Below the pieces are notes generated by a model. It was not told the origin of the DNA. It ran no database searches and saw nothing but the letters and a program-made list of their open reading frames with translations. Shown in pieces: positions 17,127-24,160 of a stretch of DNA of 64,000 nt. The translations under genes were made by a program, and so were the position numbers. This DNA comes from JBBQYD01 sp942493075 (GTDB lineage Bacteria; Verrucomicrobiota; Verrucomicrobiia; Limisphaerales; UBA8199), in contig OW818681.1 in assembly GCA_942493075.1 (NCBI GenBank), forward strand, positions 6,200,001 to 6,264,000. The letters are read 5' to 3'. Numbering within the stretch: the first letter of the stretch is position 1; each line of letters opens with the position of its first letter.

Positions 17127-18326
17127 TCATGGCTTCGATTCCGAAGCTACGGCGATCTTCTGTGCATTGCCCGTGTTCCGAAAGTCGCCCCGGAACTTTG
17201 GCCAGCCGCCTTGTGCGATGGGAACATGGACATCAATAGCGGTGAAGAAATTGAATTTGTAAGGCACCAGGATATTTCCTTTATCATTGATGGCGATCGA
17301 TGCTGCGCTTGTGGTATCGCCGCCGAAACGCCAGATGTGTTCTGACTTGGCGCTGACGCACATCACTTGGGTCAGCCGCGCGTCCAGGACCAGATCATTG
17401 TTCACCAGAACAAGGGGACTGGAGTTGATCAGGGCGCTGACCCGCCGCTGCCAGTTCTTTTTACCATCAGGCGTGATTGACCATACATTGGTGACGACCC
17501 CAACGTAGATCGTGCCATCAGGCGCGATCACTGGTGAGGCTTCAGTCATGCCGCCCGTTGTGAGTTTCCACTGCAATTTGCCGTCCGGCGTGAGTGCGTA
17601 GAAATTGCCGTCCACGCTGGTGAAGTACAGCGTTCCATCGCTGTTGATGGCCGGGGAGGAAATCACGGGACCACCTGTGGCGAACTCCCAGGCTTTTGTG
17701 CCGTCCGGGTTCAGCGCGTAGAATTGTTTGTCATGCGATCCGAAGTAGATGCGGCCATCCAATCCAATGGCTGGTGAGGATGTAACTTCACCTCTCGTGG
17801 GAAAGCGCCACTGCAATGAACCGTCAGGTTTGAGCGCGTAAAAATTAGTGTCCCAGGAGCCGAAATAAATAGTGCCATCGTTTCCCAGGGCGGGCGAGCT
17901 ATCCACCCAGGCCCCTGTGGGGAATTCCCATTTCTTTGTTCCATCCGGGTTTAATGCATAGAGCTTGCGATCCCGGCTGCCGAAATAGACCGTGCCATCG
18001 TCACCGATGGCGGGGGCGGACCTGATTTCGCTGCGGGCTTTGAAAGACCAGCGGACTTTGCCGCTGGCATCCAGGCTCCAGAACCGTCCGTCGAACGCGC
18101 CGAAATAGATGTTGCCCTGAGGATCAACCGCTGGAGTGGAATCGACCTGCGAATCGACCTGGGTCACCCACACATTTGTGCGCAGGTAAGGATCATCCGC
18201 AGCGCGAGTGGCGGATGGAGCGAGCGCTAACCCGGCGATTACACTGAGCGCGATCGCCGATCTCCAGGCGCGAAGCGTGCGCCGGACGGCAGTGTTTAAC
18301 GGCTGGGAACTCATGCACATCTTCAT
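17127..18326 (-). CDS. Secreted PQQ/BamB-like beta-propeller protein
   Basis: The 399-residue protein has a basic N-terminus and a signal peptide (AIALSVIAGLALAPSATRA). It is otherwise made of about seven to eight blades of roughly 40 residues with the recurring core DGTIYFGSxDxxFYALxPDG and W-x-F. This is the PQQ-like (BamB-type) propeller fold. No catalytic residues are visible; a binding or scaffold role is likely. It begins directly after the stop codon of the upstream metallophosphoesterase-propeller gene (TAG then ATG), so the two are co-transcribed. A second in-frame ATG 12 bp downstream is an alternative start. Confidence 0.85.
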   Translation of the reverse strand: MKMCMSSQPLNTAVRRTLRAWRSAIALSVIAGLALAPSATRAADDPYLRTNVWVTQVDSQVDSTPAVDPQGNIYFGAFDGRFWSLDASGKVRWSFKARSEIRSAPAIGDDGTVYFGSRDRKLYALNPDGTKKWEFPTGAWVDSSPALGNDGTIYFGSWDTNFYALKPDGSLQWRFPTRGEVTSSPAIGLDGRIYFGSHDKQFYALNPDGTKAWEFATGGPVISSPAINSDGTLYFTSVDGNFYALTPDGKLQWKLTTGGMTEASPVIAPDGTIYVGVVTNVWSITPDGKKNWQRRVSALINSSPLVLVNNDLVLDARLTQVMCVSAKSEHIWRFGGDTTSAASIAINDKGNILVPYKFNFFTAIDVHVPIAQGGWPKFRGDFRNTGNAQKIAVASESKP

Positions 18327-20219
18327 CTAAAACTTCCCGCCTTCGCGGATCAGGGCCACTGTGCCGTCAAAGTCAGTCACCAGGACTTCACGTGCATTGA
18401 GCGGCAGGACCGTGTTCATGACACCGGTGCCCAGTTTATGCTGCCATTTCACTTTACCGGTCCGGCTTTCGAGCGCGAACAGGATGCCATTCTTTGTGCC
18501 ATAAAAAACGGTGCCCTCTTTCTCTACCAGCATCGCCGAGTTGATGTCATACCCGAACTGCGCATCTGTGGACCACGCAACCTCGGGTTGAACACCCTGC
18601 GTGTTGAAACAATGGAAGAAGTTGTTCATGGAACGCACATACAATCGCGTCGCGTCTTCAGAAAGCCCGACACTTTCGCGGACCGTGTAATCTACGGTGC
18701 GCCAGACCTGCTGGCCATCCGCAGCATTGATCGCAGTCAGATGCCGGTCAGGAGCCGCAATGAAGACTTTGCCATCGGCTCCTGCTGGCCAGCATGCGGC
18801 TGGGGAAAGGAGCGGACCCGCCTTATCCCCGCGCCATTTCCACTTCAACTCTCCGGTCTGGGCGTCTAAAGCGTACAAATGCTGATCCCATGCGCCGAAA
18901 ATGACCTTCCCGCCATAAACCAGCGGCTTGGTCTCGACAAAGCCGTGGAGCCCGGCGAATTCCCAGGTGATTTTCCCGGTTTTCAGATCCAGGGCGCGAA
19001 ACTTGTTTTCGCTGCTGCCGAGGTACACCGTGTCATTGGTTATTACGGGACTAGCCACAATTGCACGCGGGGTTTTCACACGCCACAAGCGGCGTCCTGA
19101 ATCCGCTTTGAGGGCATAAATGGTTCCATCAGTCGAGGGGACCACCACGGTATTGCCTTCAATCGCCGGAGTTGAATAGACGGCGCTGCCGGTCTTCACG
19201 CGCCACTTGAGTTTTCCAGTGGTCAGCGCGAAACCTCGAATAACACCTGAGGCATCGCCCACAATCCCCAGATCAGCAGTCGCGGCGGGCGTGCTCGAAA
19301 TCGTATAGCCAGTGTTGAAAGTCCAGACTGGGCGGACGCTTGAAAAACTCTGATTCACCGAATAATCCGGTCGAGGCGGGTTCTCCGCTGGCACAGGAGC
19401 CCGCAAAGCCAGCGAATGCCAGGCCGGTTTCGTCTCCAGACCCGGTGTTCGCTCGGAAAACGTCATGGTGCCATCGGCAACGTCCACCAGGTTAAAACCG
19501 CCAACAGGGTTTCGCGCGCGAAGATTAGAGCGTCCCATGACACCAGAAACGCCTTCGAACGACAGCTTTTGATTGGAATGTCCGTGTCCGCACAGCACCA
19601 CCTGCGTGTTCACCTGCTTAAGCATATCCAAAACTACGAACCAATTGGCGATGCCATCGTCTATCGGGTAATGCGTGATGAAGACAACGGGTTGGTCTTT
19701 TTTGAGCTTTTTCAGTTGCTCGCCCAGCCAGCGCACATCCTGGGGCGCCCAGTGTCCATCCCCCATCTTCATCAACGGCCCCTGGTGAATTCCGATGAAC
19801 CGATAGCCCGCGTGATCGAAAACAAACCGGTCGGCAGGCCACACCCGTGCAAAATCCGTCGCCCCGGATTCCGACCACTTGGTGTCATGATTCCCCGGGA
19901 TGATGCGGTAAGGGACCTTCAGTTCTTTCAGGATCTCGTGCGCGAGACGGAACTGTTCCATCGAACCGTATTCCGTGATGTCGCCAGAAATGACCACGAA
20001 ATCGATTCCGCCCAGGGAGTTGATGTCGCGGACGGCTGCGCGTAAATCGTCAGCAGCGGTGGAGGAGCCGACATGGGTATCTGTGAGCCAGGCGAAGCGA
20101 AACGGAGCATTCCCGGCACTGGCCGCATCCAATGAACACATCAGGACGAAAACGAGCAGCCAGGAACGAAGGGCCGTTGCAAGGCTCGACCGGCGCAGGA
20201 ACCAGGTTTTGAGCAACAT
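18327..20219 (-). CDS. Secreted metallophosphoesterase fused to a PQQ-like beta-propeller
   Basis: The 630-residue protein has a signal peptide (LRSWLLVFVLMCSLDAASA). A calcineurin-type phosphoesterase domain follows with LTDTHVG, ISGDITEYG, PGNHDTKW, and GHGHSN. These are the five metal-binding blocks. From about residue 290 to the end it has PQQ/BamB-like blades (GDASGVIRGFAL, STDGTIYALKADSG, GSSENKFRALDLKTG). The ATG at 20219 has GGAG 11-14 nt upstream and places the signal peptide at the start, so it is preferred over a frame 93 bp longer. It lies in one operon with the pure propeller protein downstream. The substrate is unknown. Confidence 0.87.
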   Translation of the reverse strand: MLLKTWFLRRSSLATALRSWLLVFVLMCSLDAASAGNAPFRFAWLTDTHVGSSTAADDLRAAVRDINSLGGIDFVVISGDITEYGSMEQFRLAHEILKELKVPYRIIPGNHDTKWSESGATDFARVWPADRFVFDHAGYRFIGIHQGPLMKMGDGHWAPQDVRWLGEQLKKLKKDQPVVFITHYPIDDGIANWFVVLDMLKQVNTQVVLCGHGHSNQKLSFEGVSGVMGRSNLRARNPVGGFNLVDVADGTMTFSERTPGLETKPAWHSLALRAPVPAENPPRPDYSVNQSFSSVRPVWTFNTGYTISSTPAATADLGIVGDASGVIRGFALTTGKLKWRVKTGSAVYSTPAIEGNTVVVPSTDGTIYALKADSGRRLWRVKTPRAIVASPVITNDTVYLGSSENKFRALDLKTGKITWEFAGLHGFVETKPLVYGGKVIFGAWDQHLYALDAQTGELKWKWRGDKAGPLLSPAACWPAGADGKVFIAAPDRHLTAINAADGQQVWRTVDYTVRESVGLSEDATRLYVRSMNNFFHCFNTQGVQPEVAWSTDAQFGYDINSAMLVEKEGTVFYGTKNGILFALESRTGKVKWQHKLGTGVMNTVLPLNAREVLVTDFDGTVALIREGGKF

Positions 20220-20569
20220 CCGGGGATTCTCCGCCTCCAGGGCGTGGAAATCAAATCTGTTGTGAAGCGGAGGATGGCGGAAACTGAATAAATATCGTGG
20301 GGGATGCGTCATTGATCCCGGTTATAGGTCGAAGCATGGGGTATAAAAGGCAGTTAATACCGGGTAGCCACCCCAGAAGGCGGAGAGAAAGGCAGGATTG
20401 GAAGGAATGCGGGTTTCAATATTGCTTTACACTACCCCGTGTAACCTGTAATAAAAAGGGTTGCGTCTATAAGGTGCATATGGCTCTATTCTTAGAGTCC
20501 GGTATCGGGCGCAGGAACTATTTTTTCCCGCAATCCACTCGGATGTGGCACATTGGCCGAGACAATGCG
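20220..20569. other. Divergent promoter region
   Basis: This 350-bp gap separates the minus-strand metallophosphoesterase gene from the plus-strand acylphosphatase gene and should hold both promoters. A long open frame extends into it from the acylphosphatase gene, but the translated sequence is Arg/Cys-rich and unlike the family. I found no clear consensus promoter or hairpin. Confidence 0.4.
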
Positions 20570-20848
20570 ATGATTCGCAGACGAATGCAGGTCCTATATT
20601 CGGGGGGCGTCCAGGGGGTAGGTTTTCGCTATACAGTGAAGACTGTGGCTGCCGGATTTGACTTGTCAGGTACCGTTAGAAATCTGCCCGATGGCCGGGT
20701 GGAGTTGATCGCCGAAGGGGAGAAGGCCGAGTTGGAAGCCTTTCGTGAGGCCATCCGAGATGAGGGGTTGGGGCATTTTATTAAAAACGAAGACGTGAGT
20801 TGGAGCGAGGCAACCAACCAACTGCGTGGGTTCGAGATCGCAAGGTAG
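20570..20848 (+). CDS. acyP: Acylphosphatase
   Basis: The 92-residue product has the two catalytic motifs, GGVQGVGFRYTV with R20, and SGTVRNLPDGRVEL with N38. The 18-residue spacing is the same as in known acylphosphatases. The enzyme hydrolyses carboxyl-phosphate bonds of acylphosphates. The ATG at 20570 gives the normal family length; an upstream-extended frame adds 91 atypical residues. A phosphoesterase gene follows after 6 bp, so the two are an operon. Confidence 0.93.
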   Translation: MIRRRMQVLYSGGVQGVGFRYTVKTVAAGFDLSGTVRNLPDGRVELIAEGEKAELEAFREAIRDEGLGHFIKNEDVSWSEATNQLRGFEIAR

Positions 20849-20854
20849 TAAAAA

Positions 20855-21577
20855 ATGAAGTTCGCAATTATAGCAGATATTCATGCCAACCTGGAAGCAT
20901 TCCAGGTTGTGCTGGAGGATATCAAGCAGCAGAGATGCACCCATTACGCGTGCCTCGGAGACGTCGTCGGGTATAACGCCAACCCGAAGGAATGCCTCGA
21001 CATCGTCCGAACCATGGGCATGCCTTGCGTGAAGGGCAACCACGACGCGTATTGCTCCACCGATGAGCCGACCGAAGGGTTCAATCCAGCCGCGGCAGAA
21101 GCCGTCAATTGGACGCGCAAGCAGCTTACTCCTGAAGACCGCCAATGGCTGCGCGACCTGAAATACTCGCGGATGGTCACGAATTTTACCATCGTGCATG
21201 CCACGTTGGACGGTCCGGACCGTTGGGGCTATGTGTTTGACAAGCTCGCGGCTGCAGCCAGCTTTACCTATCAAAATACATCGGTGTGTTTCTTCGGGCA
21301 CACCCACGTGCCTGTGGCGTTCGTGCGTGACAGCATGGTGCGCGGCGGCACCTACTCGAAATTCAAGCTCGAGCCGGGTAAGAAGTATTTTGTGAACGTC
21401 GGCGCCGTGGGACAGCCTCGCGATAACAATCCCAAGTCAGCGTACGTGGTATATGACGTTGCTGAAGGCACGATCGAACTGCGTCGGCTCGATTATGACA
21501 TCGCCGCTGCGCAGAAGAAGATCCTGGACGCCGGCCTGCCGCCGCGCTTGGCCGAACGCCTTGCTTACGGACGGTGA
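20855..21577 (+). CDS. Metallophosphoesterase (YfcE/symmetrical-diadenosine-tetraphosphatase-like)
   Basis: The 240-residue protein has all the calcineurin-like blocks: IIADIHANLEA, CLGDVVGYN, KGNHDAYC, and FGHTHVPVAF, ending in NVGAVGQPRD. It has no signal peptide, so it is cytoplasmic. Close families include small phosphodiesterases and nucleotide polyphosphate hydrolases; the substrate cannot be called. It starts 6 bp after acyP with AAGG shortly upstream. It is cotranscribed with acyP. Confidence 0.9.
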   Translation: MKFAIIADIHANLEAFQVVLEDIKQQRCTHYACLGDVVGYNANPKECLDIVRTMGMPCVKGNHDAYCSTDEPTEGFNPAAAEAVNWTRKQLTPEDRQWLRDLKYSRMVTNFTIVHATLDGPDRWGYVFDKLAAAASFTYQNTSVCFFGHTHVPVAFVRDSMVRGGTYSKFKLEPGKKYFVNVGAVGQPRDNNPKSAYVVYDVAEGTIELRRLDYDIAAAQKKILDAGLPPRLAERLAYGR

Positions 21578-21723
21578 CCCAAACGGGGTCCTATAATTTT
21601 AGCATCACAGCCCTGCTGTTTTCATCGGTAGGGTTTTTCCATTTCAGCACTGCTTTGCAAACCTTACGAGCGAAGGCGAAAACGCGGTTGGGACTGATTC
21701 TGGACGTATCTCCTTTGCAAAGA

Positions 21724-21740
21724 TTATAGGACTGACCCTT
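21724..21740. repeat. TTATAGGACTGACCC element, copy 1
   Basis: The sequence ATTATAGGACTGACCC overlaps the 3' end of the GH16 gene and supplies its stop codon (TAA on the minus strand). Nearly the same sequence occurs at 40091-40107, where it ends another gene. A related core (GGGGTCCTATAATTTTA) lies at 21586-21602. Confidence 0.6.
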
Positions 21741-22584
21741 TTGGCGTGTACACCCGCACATAATCCACGATCATGCGCTGGGGAAAGACCGTGCTGCTGT
21801 TTGGATTGCCCGGCCAGTTTCCACCGACCGCCAGGTTAAGCAGAATGAAATGCGGTTTATCAAAAACCCACTTGGTGTTTGCCGGAAGGTTCTTGGGTGT
21901 GACGGTGAAATACAGGTGGTCATCAATGAACCAGCGGATGCGGTTGGTCTCCCATTCCACGGCAAACCGGTGAAAATCATCCGCCAGAACTGTCCCGTTC
22001 GGGAGCGTATATCCCGCTCCGATGCCGTTTCCGCCTGAATAGCCCGGTCCATGAATGGTGCCGTGGACAATGCCCGGCTCTTTGCCAATATTCTCCAGTA
22101 TATCGATTTCGCCGCAGACTGGCCACCCGGCTGTATCGATATCGGAGCCCAACATCCAGAAAGCCGGCCAGATTCCCTGGCCCCGCGGGACTTTAATCCT
22201 GGCTTCAATGCGTCCGTAGGTCCAGTCGGTCTTCCCTTTAGTTTTGAGGCGTGCGGAGGTGTAATCGCGAGTTTTGTTATCCGAACCGGTGTAACTCTCC
22301 TTTAGAGCTTCGATGACGAGATTTCCGTTTTCGATACGGCAATTGTTCGTGCGGCTCGTGTAGCTCTGGAGTTCGTTATTTCCCCAGCCGGCGCCCCCCA
22401 GGTCGTAACGCCATTTCGAGAGATCAGGGGCCGAGCCGTTGGTTTGCGAGAACTCATCCGACCAGACGAGAGACCATCCGGGCAATGTCTGTGCTTGGAG
22501 TGGTTGAGTGGCGAGGTTCAATGCGAGCATCGCCAGGGTTAAGGCGGGGGCGACCCATCCATGAGCGCGAATGTGGTTTGGCAT
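21724..22584 (-). CDS. Secreted glycoside hydrolase family 16 enzyme
   Basis: The 286-residue protein has a signal peptide (LTLAMLALNLATQPLQAQ) and a GH16 beta-jelly-roll. It includes LVWSDEF near the start, WGNNELQSYT, WPAFWMLG, and the catalytic motif GEIDILENIG with E159, D161 and E164. GH16 enzymes cut beta-1,3- or mixed-linkage glucans, agarose and similar polymers outside the cell. The layout resembles laminarinases. The ATG at 22584 fits the signal peptide; a longer frame is unlikely. The last residues (KGSVL) and stop codon are encoded by a dispersed repeat that also ends the gene at 40092. Confidence 0.92.
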   Translation of the reverse strand: MPNHIRAHGWVAPALTLAMLALNLATQPLQAQTLPGWSLVWSDEFSQTNGSAPDLSKWRYDLGGAGWGNNELQSYTSRTNNCRIENGNLVIEALKESYTGSDNKTRDYTSARLKTKGKTDWTYGRIEARIKVPRGQGIWPAFWMLGSDIDTAGWPVCGEIDILENIGKEPGIVHGTIHGPGYSGGNGIGAGYTLPNGTVLADDFHRFAVEWETNRIRWFIDDHLYFTVTPKNLPANTKWVFDKPHFILLNLAVGGNWPGNPNSSTVFPQRMIVDYVRVYTPKGSVL

Positions 22585-22709
22585 AATGTTGAGCCGTATC
22601 TTCAGTTGCGCTGGCGACGAGCGGCAGCTCATCACAACACCGATCAGCTTACCTCGATTGTACCATTTCTGGAAGAATTCTTCCGCCCATGGAAACGGTA
22701 TGCGCGCCT

Positions 22710-22790
22710 CCGCGTGAGCACTTCCGGCCTCGGGGGGGGGTGGCGAGACGCCACCCGTACTCGCAGTCGAGACGACCGCGCTACACCAGA
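22710..22790. repeat. Direct repeat, copy 1, with CGAGACG hairpin
   Basis: From CCGCGTGAGCACTTCCGG to CGCGCTACACCAGA, this segment matches 24021-24097 almost base for base, differing mainly in a G-run. Inside it GGTGGCG-AGA-CGCCACC forms a hairpin and GTCG-AGA-CGAC a smaller one. The two copies flank the HTH/Fic gene pair. Confidence 0.88.
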
Positions 22791-22881
22791 GGGGAGAAGA
22801 GGAGAACAATCCCTCTGTTCTCTCCTGGTAACCTCCAGGTGGTTTAGGCTCAGGCGTCCTCACCGGAAGGTGCCTGTCGTG

Positions 22882-22965
22882 AATCAATCTAAAGGTTGAT
22901 AAAACACCTAAGCTGTAAACTTACAGGTTGAAACATGGGTATTTTCATCTACCTTTAGGTTGATT
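22882..22965. promoter_or_regulatory. Operator region with inverted repeat AATCAAYCTAAAGGT
   Basis: AATCAATCTAAAGGT (22882-22896) and ACCTTTAGGTTGATT (22951-22965) are inverted copies with one mismatch. Between them lies CTGTAAACTTACAG, with perfect 6-bp arms (22913-22926). The second half-site ends one base before the ATG of the HTH gene, so binding would block transcription or initiation. Autoregulation by the HTH product is inferred. Confidence 0.6.
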
Positions 22966-23400
22966 ATGAAACATGACGCTCAGTTCAGGAAGTTGCGATT
23001 GCGACAACTCGACAGAGCTCTTTCTGTGTTTGCCCAGGCTCGGCAGTGTGAGCCCCCGCGTTCAGGTTGGCTCTCCGCCATCCGGGAAGCGCAAGGCATT
23101 CCATTGCGACAGATTGCCAAAACTCTTGCCGTCACCCCGCAAGCTGTTCAGAAACTGCAAATTTCGGAAGCGAACGAAACAATTTCGCTAAAACGCTTGC
23201 GGGCAGCAGCGGAGGCGATGGGGTGCGAGTTGGTTTATGCGCTGCTCCCAAGGAGCGGTGCGCTGACCGACGCCGTACAGCATTCACAGCGCCAGAGGGC
23301 TGCGGAGCGCATCCTGGCTGCCGAGCATACCATGGTTCTTGAGGACCAGGGCGCGGGAGATGTTCAAGAGCGGATTGCAGAGGAGCAGGCTCTCCAGTAA
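22966..23400 (+). CDS. HTH protein, 'mobile mystery protein A' type
   Basis: The 144-residue protein matches the family named mobile mystery protein A. It has an N-terminal LRQLDRAL segment and an XRE-like HTH (IPLRQIAKTLAVTPQAVQKLQ). SLKRLRAAAEAMGCELVYALLP follows. It probably binds DNA and neutralises or represses the downstream Fic protein. The ATG at 22966 is preferred to a TTG 6 bp earlier because the ATG matches the family start. The stop is 6 bp before the Fic gene. The region is flanked by direct repeats. Confidence 0.85.
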   Translation: MKHDAQFRKLRLRQLDRALSVFAQARQCEPPRSGWLSAIREAQGIPLRQIAKTLAVTPQAVQKLQISEANETISLKRLRAAAEAMGCELVYALLPRSGALTDAVQHSQRQRAAERILAAEHTMVLEDQGAGDVQERIAEEQALQ

Positions 23401-23406
23401 CGCCAC

Positions 23407-24003
23407 ATGGCTGCTTCGCCCCTATCGGATTCGCCCGGGAATACGCCTATCAGCGAGGACGAGATCAAGGGGCTGATTCCAAATCTTGCAACTCGGGGTG
23501 AACTCAATGAATGGGAACGTGAGAACATCATCTTAGCGGAGAGATGGTGTTTCTCGCCGCGCGTCATAAGGAAATTCAACCCTGTTTCGGAAGCCGACCT
23601 ACGTGGACTACATCGTCAAATGTTCGGCAAAACCTGGAAATGGGCAGGCACCTACCGGCAGACGGAGAAAACTATTGGAGTCCCGGTGGTTCAGATAAAT
23701 AATTCCATTGCGGCCTTCCTTGGGGACGCGGACTACTGGGTTAAGGAAAAAGCCTTCGAGCCAGACGAGCTCGCGGTCCGGTTCCACCACCGGTTGGTGC
23801 GTATTCATCCATTCCCCAATGGCAATGGACGGCACTCGCGATTGATTGCCGACATGCTGGTTGTGCAGCTTGGCAGGCCTCGTTTCACATGGGGACGAGC
23901 GAATTTGCAACCCGCTGGCGCCGCTCGGGAAAAGTATATCAGCGCGATCAAAAAGGCAGACGAAGGAGACATCAAACCCTTAATAGAATTCGCTCGTTCG
24001 TAG
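23407..24003 (+). CDS. Fic protein, 'mobile mystery protein B' type
   Basis: The 198-residue protein has the Fic motif HPFPNGNGRHSR at residues 134-145, with FGKTWKWAGTYR upstream, both typical of Fic/mobile mystery protein B. Fic enzymes transfer AMP or other nucleotide groups to proteins using the motif His. The acidic residue of the classical HPFxD/E is replaced by Asn, which is common in this subfamily. The HTH partner precedes it by 6 bp, so the pair looks like a toxin-antitoxin-like module. The stop is 18 bp before the second direct repeat. Confidence 0.9.
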   Translation: MAASPLSDSPGNTPISEDEIKGLIPNLATRGELNEWERENIILAERWCFSPRVIRKFNPVSEADLRGLHRQMFGKTWKWAGTYRQTEKTIGVPVVQINNSIAAFLGDADYWVKEKAFEPDELAVRFHHRLVRIHPFPNGNGRHSRLIADMLVVQLGRPRFTWGRANLQPAGAAREKYISAIKKADEGDIKPLIEFARS

Positions 24004-24020
24004 GCCCGGGCTGCTACGAT

Positions 24021-24097
24021 CCGCGTGAGGACTTCCGGCCTCGGGGGTGGCGAGACGCCACCCGTACTCGCAGTCGAGACGACCGCGCTACACCAGA
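24021..24097. repeat. Direct repeat, copy 2, with CGAGACG hairpin
   Basis: This is the second copy of the repeat at 22710-22790, in the same orientation and 1.3 kb away. It contains GGGTGGCG-AGA-CGCCACCC (24045-24063). Recombination between the copies would delete the HTH/Fic pair precisely. Confidence 0.88.
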
Positions 24098-24106
24098 AAA
24101 GGACGG

Positions 24107-24127
24107 GAAGAGCCGAGACGGCTCTTC
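24107..24127. terminator. Hairpin between convergent Fic and CARDB genes
   Basis: A perfect 9-bp stem (GAAGAGCCG / CGGCTCTTC) closes an AGA triloop. It lies between two convergent genes and could end both transcripts, though no T-run follows. The cap CGAGACG is the same as in the adjacent repeat. Confidence 0.5.
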
Positions 24128-24160
24128 TGCTTTGCTTCGCCGCGTCTACTTTAGCCTTCC

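Larger units (their letters stand above)
22585..22965. promoter_or_regulatory. Gap upstream of GH16 and the HTH/Fic operon
   Basis: This 381-bp divergent gap has the GH16 promoter side, one copy of the direct repeat (22710-22790), and an operator-like region close to the HTH gene. Nothing else was recognised. Confidence 0.5.

Noticed and set aside
20297..20569. N-terminal extension of the acylphosphatase frame
   Set aside because: The translated segment is unlike the family and the protein starting at 20570 already has normal length.
23809..23830. Inactive Fic motif because Asn replaces the acidic residue
   Set aside because: Asn at this position is usual in mobile mystery protein B members, so loss of function cannot be claimed.
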